Positions 1 through 10,072 of a stretch of DNA of 64,000 nucleotides are shown piece by piece; position 1 is the stretch's first letter, and each line of letters opens with the position of its first letter. The notes under the pieces are model-generated. The model saw only the letters and a list, made by a program, of their open reading frames with translations, did not search any database and was not told the DNA's origin. Location of the stretch: assembly GCA_011037195.1 (NCBI GenBank), contig JAAEAF010014919.1, positions 1-64,000 of the forward strand. The letters are read 5' to 3'. This DNA comes from Triatoma infestans. Taxonomy: Eukaryota > Arthropoda > Insecta > Hemiptera > Reduviidae. A program made the position numbers and the translations under genes.

Positions 1-270
1 CGGGATGGTGTTCCAGAGACGAGCTCTTTTCACCACCTCCTCCTTCTTGATCTCTTCTAAGAGTACTTGGTCGCTGACTCCACAAAAGTGCTCCGGCCCA
101 ATGAGAGGAGATACAGCGCATTCTTTTGCCAGTGTGTCGCCTACCTCATTGCCTTCCACGCCGACATGTCCCGGCACCCAATATAGGGTAACTTTATTTC
201 TTCTGCTTAGGTCACTGAGCTTACCTAGGCATTCCCATACCATTTTAGAACTGATAACATGAGAACTCAG
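1..270 (-). mobile_element. LINE RNase H domain fragment
   Basis: On the minus strand about 88 codons stay open from near 265 to the window edge. They read as a retrotransposon RNase H domain: LYWVPGHVGVEGNEVGDTLA carries the usual WVPGHxGxxGNExxDxLAK signature, followed by the IGPEHFCGVS-type spacer and the EEIKKEE...LW region. This RNase H lies at the C-terminal end of Jockey/R1-type non-LTR retrotransposon polyproteins. The rest of the element is outside the window, or was lost to the left. It probably sits in an upstream intron of GRWD1, antisense to that gene. Family is inferred from motif recognition only. Confidence 0.75.
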
Positions 271-282
271 CGCGAACGGCTG

Positions 283-402
283 CTATACGGCACGGGCGTT
301 TTGCCGTCATCGTATAATGTGAAAGGTCCCATGCTTTTCTTCACTCCACTAAAAAAGTCCGGCCGTACGGTGAAAACCGTATAGTGTGAAACGAGCCTAA
401 AG
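283..402. mobile_element. possible short non-autonomous element
   Basis: A GC-richer island in AT-rich intron DNA contains two related blocks sharing CGTATAxTGTGAAA (about 328-342 and 379-393), each next to a CGG/CCG-containing arm. This looks like a decayed MITE beside the RNase H fragment. No clear target-site duplication is visible, so this is a weak call. Confidence 0.25.
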
Positions 403-692
403 AGACTGATTTGTCGAATAATAGATATTCATTCCGTTTAGTTGATAGAACTTCGAATAGTGAAATCAATTCCAGTCTAGTCAAACAATAGAATTCTTCG
501 AAACCGATCAGATGCACTAATATGACAAAATCTCAGATGTTGTTTAACATTGCGAATAAAACATCCTATTTTCAATTTAACCAGTACTTTCCTTAAAAAT
601 TCAGTCGGAGTAAATTGGAGAAAAATCCTTATGATTTCTTTATTAGATAGAGCAAAAAACTTTATACAATTTAATCGCTTTGTTATTTCAAG

Positions 693-3600
693 GATAAGGA
701 TATGGGACACTCGAGAGCATGGCTCTAGAGCATGTAAGTTGACTGTTAAAGATGCCCATAAATCTGACATAAACGTCATAACATGGAATAGGAGAGAACC
801 TTTTATTATATCAGGAGGTGATGATGGTTTTTTAAATATATGGGATCTCAGAAACTTTGAGGTAAATTCTTATATTAAGACGTTTTGACAATATTTTAAA
901 ATCACTTTCATACATTCCAATTTTAAACTTCATGGATGTTAATAATATAATGACATTGTTCGGAGGCCAGCAAACACTATGTTGACAGTCCATATATGTA
1001 GGCAGTATTATGCGCATTGGCGTCGCACACCAATGCTAGTTGTAGATTCCTCCTCTTAATATATACTGCTGTTTCACCTAGCAGAGGAGAAGGACTAGCT
1101 TCATCACCAGGAAAGTAAGCTGAGCCGACCAAGAGCCTTGTCGTTTCCTCCTTCGCTGTTGAAGTTTAAGGAAGCTGTAACAAAATCTGAGGAGATAGCT
1201 CCGGTATTAAGCTGTATCCTACTCAGTTGATATGTACTAAACACGCCCGAGGGCTTGAAAGAGACTTGTTATACAGCACCTTACCAAAATTAGGGTTTAA
1301 CTCTCAGACCATCCCTCCATGGCACCATGGTTCTTGCAATAGGGCAAATCTAGAGGCCTTAGCATGGTATAGGTTCGCCTGCACCATCTTAATCACTATG
1401 TCAGGCTTCCGAGGGAGGCGGAACGTTGGCTCCTGACCCTGGACGGAGATCTCCCCGGCTTCCGCAGAGAAGACCAGCTGTTGCCTCTGGTTATCAGACC
1501 TGGGACTCTGCTTCCGCGGGACCCAGGGGAGGCATCTCCTTTCTATTGGCCTCACCCTTCATCTGCTCTTCCCTGAAGGTTAAGTCGTCCAGAGCCGCCT
1601 GGAGTGTTTCCATTTTCCCTCCCAGGTCTCCTTGTAACGGCTCTGGCAAATCTGCCTTTGTACTGCTAATGGCATTCGGTGTTTCTTCCTCCGTCCCCAA
1701 CGCCTTTACTTCCTCTGAGCGTTTGTTTGGAGCCTTGTGTCTAAAAAAACAGGGACATATTGAGCATTTTCAGTTCCTCTAATGCTACCCCATCCATTGA
1801 AAATGTCCATAGTTGCCAACCCTCCATGAGTAGAATGCCCAGGTTTTTCACACTCTCGTCATTAGCCCTTTTTTACTTCTAAACGAGTGAGCAATCTTTC
1901 GGCATTCAACTTTTCATCTTTCATTACGGATGAATACCATACAGGTTTCAGAACCCAGTATGTCATCTTCCAAGAGGCTCCGTTCGCGACCAGTACCTCA
2001 GTGCCATTCATCCCTCGGCACGGAAGCATAACTCCTTGGATTGGGCCCTACTTAAAAAAGAGTCTGCATATGTGTGTGTATGTGTGATTGTTCTTTAACC
2101 TCTTGTAAATATTAACGGATGGGATGTTCGTAGGAATCCCCCTTATTCCCCCTAATAGGATGGCTAATCTACCTTCCATCCTACGAGTTTAAAGAGGGGT
2201 AAGGAATTAAAGAGGTTCAAGGTTGATAGGAATTAGGGAAGGAAACATTAATTGACTGGCATGCGATGGGTTTTCCGATAGAGCCGCCAAAGCCCTGCTG
2301 AGGAGTGCGTTGCCTGGACCTTATGACGTGGCGTTGGGTTGCCTAACAACCCGACTCGAATCTTCCAATCGTGGTGACCTTTGATGACCTTTTCTCCCTT
2401 ATTGTTTATTTATTTTGGATTAATTTGGTTTATATAACAAGCAGAAAGAGCCTCATTCGGTATAGATCACCAATTCTGATTTTTATAAAATGACTGTGTA
2501 GACTAACAATCCAGTGGCAATATTAAAACATCATTCGAAATCCGTCACTACTGTGGAATGGTCTCCGCATGAAAGTTCCATCTTTGCTTCTGGTGGTGAA
2601 GACGATCAGATTGGCTTGTGGGATCTTGCAGTGGAAAGAGATGATGACCCAAACATGGACCCACAGCTGAAGGTGGTATTATATATCTTAGCAAAAAAGA
2701 AAAACAAACCTAATAAAAAATAAATGTTATCTCTTGTTAGTAAAGAAAGCACCGACGATTTTAGTTTTCGAGTACCTTTCTATAAATAAATGTTTTATAC
2801 AGAGTGTGACGTGGCGTAGCTACTCTGGGAGATCTGGGAGGTAACAAAAAAGTTTATATAAATTATGGTTCAATTCTCAATCGGTGTGGAGTTAAAACAC
2901 ATTTTGAGATTTTTTATATTTGTCGACTTCATCTCAAAAAATGCTCATAAACCTACATGCTGTTGCAATAACAACTTTGATTACGCCGAGGAAAGACCAT
3001 AAATTTCCTAAATGTCATATCCCGCATACTACTGGCGGTAGAGGAACGTGGCCAGTCTCTCTCAAAGTGCTATCGCTGAGAACCCGTGTGCATATGCTGT
3101 GCCTGTTCCCTAGCAGCTTCCTTTCCATTGCCATCTATTAACCATGCACGAAAACCATATCCGCATATTCTTCTTTCTTATAATATTCTGACATACCTAA
3201 ACATGAAAATCTTTGTACAACCAAGTTGAATATTACTGGTGGGCAAAATTCATCAGTATTCTTCTTTCATATGAATCGTAATCGTCTTAATCACTATGTC
3301 AGGCATCCGAGGGAGGCGGATCGTTGGCTCCTGTTCCCGGACGGAGATCTCCCCCGCTTCCGCAGAGACCAGCTGTTGCCTCTGGCTATCAGACCTAGGG
3401 CGCAAGCCGTCTCTGCTTTTAGTTTTCAAAACAAAAATATTTTTCAATAAGAGACAGTACTAATAAATCGGACAAACAAGTGTCACTTGATAACCGTCCA
3501 ATTCCTCAGACAACATATTTTGACCAATATATGGCCACTTTGTCGGTACATGGAATTGGACCTTACTAATTGTAGAATTTGTGAAATTTGGGTTTAGAAT

Positions 3601-4302
3601 CTGCTCACCGTAGAATAATTGAGCGTGATACATATTCAAAAAATACTAATATCAGATATTTTTCCTTTTCAATAATAAACAAAATATTCACTTTCCCCTT
3701 ACATATTTTTCAATAAATTGGCATGACATTTAGGAAATTTTATGCTCTTTCCAATGGTGTAATTGATTTGTCATTGCACTAGCAGTGTCGGATTAATCAG
3801 CGATTTTTTAAGCTAAAGTCGACAAATGTCAAAAAATCACATAATATGTATAACTCCACTCCGTTGAGAATTGGACCGTAGTTTATATCAACTATTTTGT
3901 TGCATTTGAGGTGTGTACTCACCTCCCGGATTAGAACACCACATCACAGAATCCCTGATGATTACTGGCTTTCAAAAGTGAGTCAAGATTTTACAAGTAA
4001 AGTTGGTATCATTCAAAATTTGGTAATACAACTAAGTAATTCATTAAAAGAATTCATTCAGTCGCCCACAGAATTAAGAAACCATATCATAAATGAGAGA
4101 TAATTTGTATGAATTCTTGTTACCGTGCTTACTGAATCAGTGATTTATTTAGTTTTATTTCCAGGGTTTACCACCTCAGCTACTTTTTATCCATCAAGGG
4201 CAACATGATATAAAAGAATTACACTGGCATGATCAGGTACCCGGATTAGTAATAAGTACTGCAAACTCCGGATTTAACTTCTTCAAAACTATTTCTGTTT
4301 AA
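693..4302 (+). CDS. GRWD1: GRWD1 (glutamate-rich WD repeat protein 1), last three exons
   Basis: Three coding exons are visible: 693-861 (starts in phase 2 after an AG), 2502-2672 and 4165-4302 with TAA at 4300-4302. The phases close (169, 171 and 138 bp). They encode the last 158 residues of a WD40 protein: IRIWDTR, then [40 protein letters not shown], the [11 protein letters not shown] strand, KELHWHDQ, and the C-terminal end FFKTISV. This order is diagnostic of GRWD1/Rrb1, a nucleolar and histone-binding factor needed for 60S ribosome assembly as the chaperone of ribosomal protein L3. The N-terminal exons lie left of the window. Introns 862-2501 and 2673-4164 contain LINE fragments. AATAAA overlaps the stop codon, and a tandem copy of this end follows. 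Donor choice at 2672 (AAG|GTGGTA) rather than 2675 is inferred from alignment to the family. Confidence 0.93.
970..1740 (-). mobile_element. LINE ORF1 end / endonuclease start, decayed
   Basis: Reading the minus strand from 1700 downwards gives an acidic ORF1-like segment ([20 protein letters not shown]), then the block [20 protein letters not shown]. Next come [12 protein letters not shown], a broken PRACLVHI segment, [17 protein letters not shown] and [11 protein letters not shown]. These are the successive motifs of the AP-like endonuclease that begins ORF2 of Jockey-type elements (QxNLxHxKA, QEPW, SAYxPGD, CDANAH). In-frame stops break it, so it is dead. It lies antisense in a GRWD1 intron. 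Part of it (1388-1505) recurs at 3286-3400. Confidence 0.75.
2255..2380 (+). mobile_element. tiny RNase H-like scrap of a LINE
   Basis: One frame reads [20 protein letters not shown], resembling the DxAAKxAL part of retrotransposon RNase H followed by the D..L..LI region. It is short, isolated and without flanking motifs, so the call is tentative. It lies in the GRWD1 intron. Confidence 0.3.
3250..3450 (-). mobile_element. second copy of the LINE ORF1/ORF2-junction fragment
   Basis: Positions 3286-3400 repeat 1388-1505 in the same orientation with scattered differences. The minus strand reads [19 protein letters not shown] then [15 protein letters not shown], against [20 protein letters not shown] and [15 protein letters not shown] in the first copy. 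It stops where the first copy runs on into the endonuclease, so this copy is truncated. Both lie in GRWD1 introns, antisense to the gene. Confidence 0.65.
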
Positions 4303-4381
4303 TAAATCTTTGAAATTTAATAACTTTGTTATACAAAACTGTTTCTGTTTAATAAATCTTTTAAAATTTATAACTATGTGT
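4284..4381 (+). repeat. 50-bp tandem duplication over the GRWD1 stop and poly(A) signal
   Basis: Unit 1 (4284-4333) holds the last GRWD1 codons, TAA and AATAAA. Unit 2 (4334-about 4381) repeats TTTCTGTTTAATAAATCTTT and its flanks with a few changes. Either AATAAA, at 4301-4306 or about 4351-4356, could serve as the cleavage signal. Confidence 0.8.
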
Positions 4382-4382
4382 T

Positions 4383-6397
4383 TTGTTTTATCATTTAATT
4401 ATCCACAGATCTCTTAGACGAAGGGAATTGGGGATATTGTTCCTCTCCTCACCTAATTTTCTTTGCTGAAGTGGATCTCCTTATCTTGTCAAATAAATGA
4501 AGCAAAATATGAATATACTTCCTTCCTTATTGGGATATTTAATCTTATTTATCTCAAGTTCCTTCTCACTTAATGAGGTGGATAACTAATGATTCTAACG
4601 CTTTAATATGGTAAAATATTAGAGTAGTTATAAAATAATGACTTCGATTTCTATTAGAAAGTAAGTTATTGATGTATTGCATATAGATATTGTTTTAAGT
4701 GCTATTAAAAACTACTATTTCTTAGCATAATAAAGTTATTGTGAACTTAATGCTACTTAAACAAAGTTTTATAAAAAACTTTACTTCTGCTAGCCACAAT
4801 AAATGGTGAACCGCTAGATTTTTTTTATCTTAGGAATTCCTGTTTTTATTCTTGTTTTACGCCTTATGCGCGTCTCTTATCGTTGTATGTGCGACTGGAT
4901 CTGGAAAAATTTGTAAACTAACATGACTTTCAAAATTTTATGAATGCTTAAAAAAAAATAACTTTCTCAGAAGTAGTTTATACAAAATCTTGCCTTTATA
5001 TTTTAGTCAAGCAAAACAACAAAGAAGCTAATATACTCGGGCTCTAAAAAAGGTTACAATTTACATTAACTAATGGAGTTTTGTTTTCATAATTTTATTT
5101 CGAAAGGGCAAATCAATTTGAGGTTATAATTTTTGATCATGCAAAATAAGATTTCTCATTACAGAAGTTTGTAAAATAACCCCACAAGAATCCAAAAAAG
5201 TTTTCGTAATTTCGTTTTAAAGCAAACAAAATTTTCAATGGTTTAAGCGATTAAGATTATTATGTAGAAAAGACAAATGTGCTGACAAAAGAGTATTTTG
5301 TTGATGTATTGAAAAGTATTGAGAAAAATGATGATTTGATGACATTATCTAAAAGTTCATTGAATAAATTAAAATTTACCAAAAGGTTTTTTTTGTATGA
5401 GTGCCGTGAATTAATATCGAACTTCCACTTTTTAGAGGTTGTGTTTCAAATTTAATTAGAACCATCTTTAACGAAAAAGCACAACCTGTTACTCTGAACA
5501 TCTCAAAGAAAACTTGATTATGATTTTGACCATCATGCTAATTTCTATAACTGCTTGATTGTCTTATTTGTTTGGCTTTAAAAACAATGTTTTTTTTATC
5601 AACTATCTATGTTTTTCACATTAATAGTAAGGATTCAATAACAATTATTGATAACTGCCAAAGTGAAATCCATTTAAATTCATTACCCATCAAATATATC
5701 GAAAGCTTAGGTTTTGTTAAATATCATGTAAACATAGCTATCCAGTTGGCAAGTACTATCTCACAATTTTCCATAGTATCTAGTGCTTGATATTTATCTG
5801 TGTTGGAAGTACTTTAAAAGCAATAGCTTAAATTTTCTTACTTATTTTGATTTGAGAACATAGGGAAGATGTTGTGCAGGGGTACAAATACGCAAGTCAT
5901 TGCTTTCAGTTCATCAAATATACTTATCTTTCTTAGTGTCTTGATATATTTTTCAAGAAAATTGCATTCAAGTAGAACCATTAAATGGTCCCACATTTGT
6001 AGATACAAAACTTGAAAAATAAAGAAACCACGTGATTATAAAGAGGTTAAGTTGGTATATGTGTTTTGTGGTTATTCATTAATGTTTGTCGACCAGTTTT
6101 CGTAAGACCAAACTCTTGTTTGAAAGAAGTTATAAACGTTTTAACAATCATGGCTCATCGTGGTTATATAATTCACATGTTTTTCAAGTGAAGTGCAATA
6201 AATATTATCGAGCAAAGACATATCTATAATCAACTCATAGTTGTGAGGACGCTTTCTAGAGCAACCTATTGAAAGTTTAAATCTGTTTGTTCTGAAGGTA
6301 AAATAATCAAATGTTTTTGTTGGCTTAAGAAAGTGAGAGTTTATATTTTTTGAACTAATTTTGATTGATGATTTAAAGTGATATATTTAAATCAGCA
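4383..6397. other. intergenic, no recognisable feature
   Basis: About 2 kb of AT-rich DNA between GRWD1 and the zinc-finger gene. I found no conserved coding stretch; the 72-codon frame at 5572 is not convincing. The region must include the promoter and 5' UTR of the zinc-finger gene. A possible 5' UTR donor (GAAG|GTAAAA) lies at about 6298, unproven. Confidence 0.5.
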
Positions 6398-9190
6398 ATG
6401 AGACTCGTAGTGAAAAATAGTTTAGGGCAAGTAGTTTCGTTGCAGATTAAACCTGATGAAACTTTTGTGGATTTAAAAGAAAGAGTCGAAGAAGAAGCTG
6501 GTATTTCTTTTGATTTAAGAGATATTGCGAGTCGGGGAAAAGCAATTATTGATACTCAAAAAGTTGTTGATTATTTTCTAAATCAGAATGAACCAGCTCA
6601 ACAAAATGTAGTTTGTTCTGTACCGAATTGCCCAAATACAAAAGCTAAAAATCCAGATAAAGTTTTCTTTAGCTTTCCACAAGAAGAAATTCGTTGCCAT
6701 CAATGGGTTTTATATTGTCAGAGACTTAGCATGTTATCTGGAAAACATCGGCTCAACTTAACAAGTGATTCTGCAATTTGCAGCGATCATTTTCGTGAAG
6801 ATCACTTTGTAAAAAATACAACAACTATCTTAAAACGTACAGCCGTGCCTTGTATTAATCCCGAATTGCCAGTTGTTGAAGCACCTCCTTCTTATAACAG
6901 ACGCCATAGAACTATAGTGAAAAAAGAATCTAGTAGAGATGTTACCGTGCCTATGGTTTGCCGATTATGTGCACAATATTGTACTGACTGTATATTTATT
7001 TTTGATGAAATTGGGAAACAGTTGAGACTTGCGAATAAAATTAATTCTTGCCTACCAATTAAAGTGACAATGACAGATCATCTTCCAAAACAAGTTTGTC
7101 GTGAGTGTATTCGCCAGTTAAATAAAATTTATCTATTAGCGGAAACATGTACTAATGCAGATACCAAACTTAGAAAAATGATAAAAGAAAATGTAAGCCC
7201 TACTAGCGTAGAAGCCATTAATGAAGAGCCAGAAAATGTTGAACAGATTTATTGTCAGAGTTGCCCCCTGTGTTTTGAAGGAAAAATGTGTGAACCCGAG
7301 ACACATTTAGAAGACAAACAAGATGAAAATATTAATGAAGTTGAAGAACAGTGTAGTCCATCGCCACACCAAATACCTCTGAAATTTGATTTAGAAGCAA
7401 TTGGTTGTGAAGGTTCAGATGTGGAATCAGATGAAGAAACATTTTATAAGTGTAAAGTTTGTTCGCAAGTTTTTACCAGTTTTTCTATTCTTTTGACGCA
7501 TTCCTTTACACATAGGGAAAGTGACTTTTATAAGTGTAGCATTTGTGCAAATGATTTTGTCTCTCCAGATCACTTAAAAGAACACATGGATGAGCATAAA
7601 GCTGCAAAAGTAGAAGAAGCTGAATGTAGCTGTGATATTTGTGAAAAAACGTTCAAGTCAGCTATTGCTTACAGAGCACATTCTTGCGAAAAGAATTCAA
7701 TATTGACCAATAAATGTAAGATCTGCCATAAATCTTTTAGATCGGAAGGCAGATTGGAGTTTCATATGAAATTTCATGCTGGTGCAACTCCTGGATATTG
7801 TGAAATATGCCGCAAATCATTTCCTGATGAGATAAAACTATATAAGCATACAGTGTATTTACATGCTGCTGACAAAAGCTATTGTTGTGATGAATGTGGT
7901 AAAGTGTTCAAGTCACAGAGTTCATTGAAATATCACCAAAGATCGCACCAAGGTGAAAGTGTTATGCAGCCTTACTCCTGTGAATGGTGTAGAAAATGCT
8001 TTATCCGTAAAAGTATGCTCCGTAACCACATAGCCTCAGCTCATCAGCATATGGCTCAAGAAGCATCTTGTTTTACATGCAAAATATGCAACGAAGCTTT
8101 TCCTTCAACAAATTTAGCTGTAGCTCACATGGATGCACAACATCGAGAAGAATGTATGGAATTACCAAGTTACAGTTTTGAAATGCATACCATTACAAGG
8201 TTATATACTTGTGAATACTGCGAGAGATATTTTGCTGAAGGAAATGCGTTAAATAAACATCGCGAGCTGCATCCTCAAGATTCCCCGTATCAGTGTAAAA
8301 TTTGTGGAAAATGTTTCTCATCGTTTGGAGAACAAAATGATCACAGATTAACACACACTGACCAAGAAATACCTGCGGAATATGTGGGTGAATTTCCGAT
8401 TCCAGCAGCATATTTTTGTGAATATTGTGAGAGATGTTTTATGAACTATATAAAATTCTCAGAACATTTAACTATCCATTATGGAATAGAGCCGTATCAT
8501 TGCAGATTTTGTGAACTCCGATTTGCCACTCTTGCGGAAGCTACTGAACATAGGCTAACACATGTGGAATCTCTTGAACCTACTGATGATTTTAATTTAT
8601 TCAAGCCATACGAATGCCACTACTGTAGTAAATCGTTCGCCATTGAAGATGCACTAGTTAAACATATTCGTATGCATACCGGAGAAAAACCTTTCATTTG
8701 TGATCAGTGTGGTAAAGGTTTCTCACAAAGTTCTGGCCTGTACACTCACCAGAAAGTTCACTCCAATGAACGCCCATATAATTGTCCAATTTGTCCCAGG
8801 ACTTTTAAGATCAAAGGAGATCGTGATGTACATGTTCGTAAACATTCTGGTGATCGCCCGTATAAATGTGAATTTTGTGGAAAAGCTTTTATGACCCAAC
8901 ATGTGTATTCTCAGCATCGTAAAATACATACTGGCGAAAGGCCATATAAATGTGATGTTTGTGGAATAGCGTTTCGTCGATCACATGTGCTGACCGTTCA
9001 TAAACGCATCCATACTGGTGAAAAACCAAATGTGTGTGATATTTGTGGAAAGAGTTACAGACAGAAAGGAGACATGCTTAAGCATCGACGTATTAAACAT
9101 GGTTTTGGTTCAGCTATAAATCCAACTCCACGACAAATGACAAACGCAGAAGTTAGTGAAGAATTATTGTTAGTCCGTGGATACATATAG
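6398..9190 (+). CDS. ubiquitin-like/THAP/ZAD/C2H2 zinc-finger protein, 930 aa, intronless
   Basis: Residues 1-65 look like a ubiquitin fold: it begins at Met1 (MRLVVKNSLGQ), has xxPDETFxDLKERVEEEAGI where ubiquitin has its helix, then RGKAIID...VVDY; there is no C-terminal diglycine. Residues 73-152 are a THAP zinc finger (C73-x4-C78, W103, C128-x2-H131 then F132, ending AVPCI). Residues 188-251 are a ZAD (C188-x2-C191...C234-x2-C237), the arthropod dimerisation domain. A Cys-rich spacer (286-298) and an acidic stretch follow. Eighteen C2H2 fingers run from 352 to 901; the third (412-430) is atypical, ending H-x-C. Fingers 13-18 are contiguous with TGE(K/R)P-type linkers. The protein is presumably a nuclear sequence-specific regulator. 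The ATG at 6398 is the natural start because the ubiquitin-like fold begins with it. Target and pathway cannot be told from the sequence. Confidence 0.92.
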   Translation: MRLVVKNSLGQVVSLQIKPDETFVDLKERVEEEAGISFDLRDIASRGKAIIDTQKVVDYFLNQNEPAQQNVVCSVPNCPNTKAKNPDKVFFSFPQEEIRCHQWVLYCQRLSMLSGKHRLNLTSDSAICSDHFREDHFVKNTTTILKRTAVPCINPELPVVEAPPSYNRRHRTIVKKESSRDVTVPMVCRLCAQYCTDCIFIFDEIGKQLRLANKINSCLPIKVTMTDHLPKQVCRECIRQLNKIYLLAETCTNADTKLRKMIKENVSPTSVEAINEEPENVEQIYCQSCPLCFEGKMCEPETHLEDKQDENINEVEEQCSPSPHQIPLKFDLEAIGCEGSDVESDEETFYKCKVCSQVFTSFSILLTHSFTHRESDFYKCSICANDFVSPDHLKEHMDEHKAAKVEEAECSCDICEKTFKSAIAYRAHSCEKNSILTNKCKICHKSFRSEGRLEFHMKFHAGATPGYCEICRKSFPDEIKLYKHTVYLHAADKSYCCDECGKVFKSQSSLKYHQRSHQGESVMQPYSCEWCRKCFIRKSMLRNHIASAHQHMAQEASCFTCKICNEAFPSTNLAVAHMDAQHREECMELPSYSFEMHTITRLYTCEYCERYFAEGNALNKHRELHPQDSPYQCKICGKCFSSFGEQNDHRLTHTDQEIPAEYVGEFPIPAAYFCEYCERCFMNYIKFSEHLTIHYGIEPYHCRFCELRFATLAEATEHRLTHVESLEPTDDFNLFKPYECHYCSKSFAIEDALVKHIRMHTGEKPFICDQCGKGFSQSSGLYTHQKVHSNERPYNCPICPRTFKIKGDRDVHVRKHSGDRPYKCEFCGKAFMTQHVYSQHRKIHTGERPYKCDVCGIAFRRSHVLTVHKRIHTGEKPNVCDICGKSYRQKGDMLKHRRIKHGFGSAINPTPRQMTNAEVSEELLLVRGYI

Positions 9191-10072
9191 GAATTGTTTT
9201 AACAATAATTGGTTACAATCTATTTATTGTTTATTAGGTGCTTAAATTATCTTTAGAATTATCGATAAACAGAAATACCAGTACGTTCACTTGATAAAAA
9301 AAATATAAAGCATATAGATACTATTAGATGAAATATCTATCAATGCAGATATTAAAAATTAAAATAATTTTCTCTGTGTTGTTTGATTGATTAGTAGTTG
9401 TATATTCACAATTGTAACAGATATAATTGGCAAAATAAATTTATTTATAAGTTTATTTTATTTTTTTTTAATTTCTAGTGATGTATATAAATAGTCAAAT
9501 AAACAAAGTGTGGTTTAAAATGGCATCTTTTTTCTTCACGAAGGCATTTAATTACAAATTCGAATCATAAAATTATTCATTAAATACTATAATTAAAAAC
9601 CATTAATTTCTTTTTATGCTAGTGCGAATATCAATAAACTTTAGAAATATTGATCATTAAACTCTCACTAAAAAGTGGCACAATCTTTAAGAAGTGTAAA
9701 CATGTTAATAATTACATTTTCTAAAACCTTGAAACATCTAAAATTTGTAAAAAATTAAATATTAATTCTAGTTACAAAAAATGGTGTATAAATTCTGCAA
9801 CAATGTCTGAAATTTAAGCTAAATACAATTTATTTATTTTATACTAAAATTAATAATAAATGAAAGGTCGGGCTTTTGGATAGTGATATTGAATTGTTAT
9901 ACAGCAGGCGAAGGGTCTTATTTAAAACAAAACTTTGTGATCACCCTGCCTCAGTTCTATAGCTATGTGAAAACTAAAAAAGATAATTGCAATAAAACAA
10001 AGACATTTATTAAAATTGAGACGAACACAATAATGGACGGACAAACAATACATTTTCATTAATATAACTTTC
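9191..10072. other. convergent 3' flanks, poly(A) signal at 9434-9439
   Basis: AT-rich DNA between the zinc-finger stop and the tektin stop. AATAAA at 9434-9439 is a plausible poly(A) signal for the zinc-finger gene; others occur nearby. No other feature is seen. Confidence 0.45.

Noticed and set aside
5572..5790. A 72-codon plus-strand gene upstream of the zinc-finger gene
   Set aside because: AT-rich, no motif, no splice context; probably chance.
8193..8411. Antisense open frames inside the zinc-finger gene
   Set aside because: Shadows of the long coding strand; no conserved motif.
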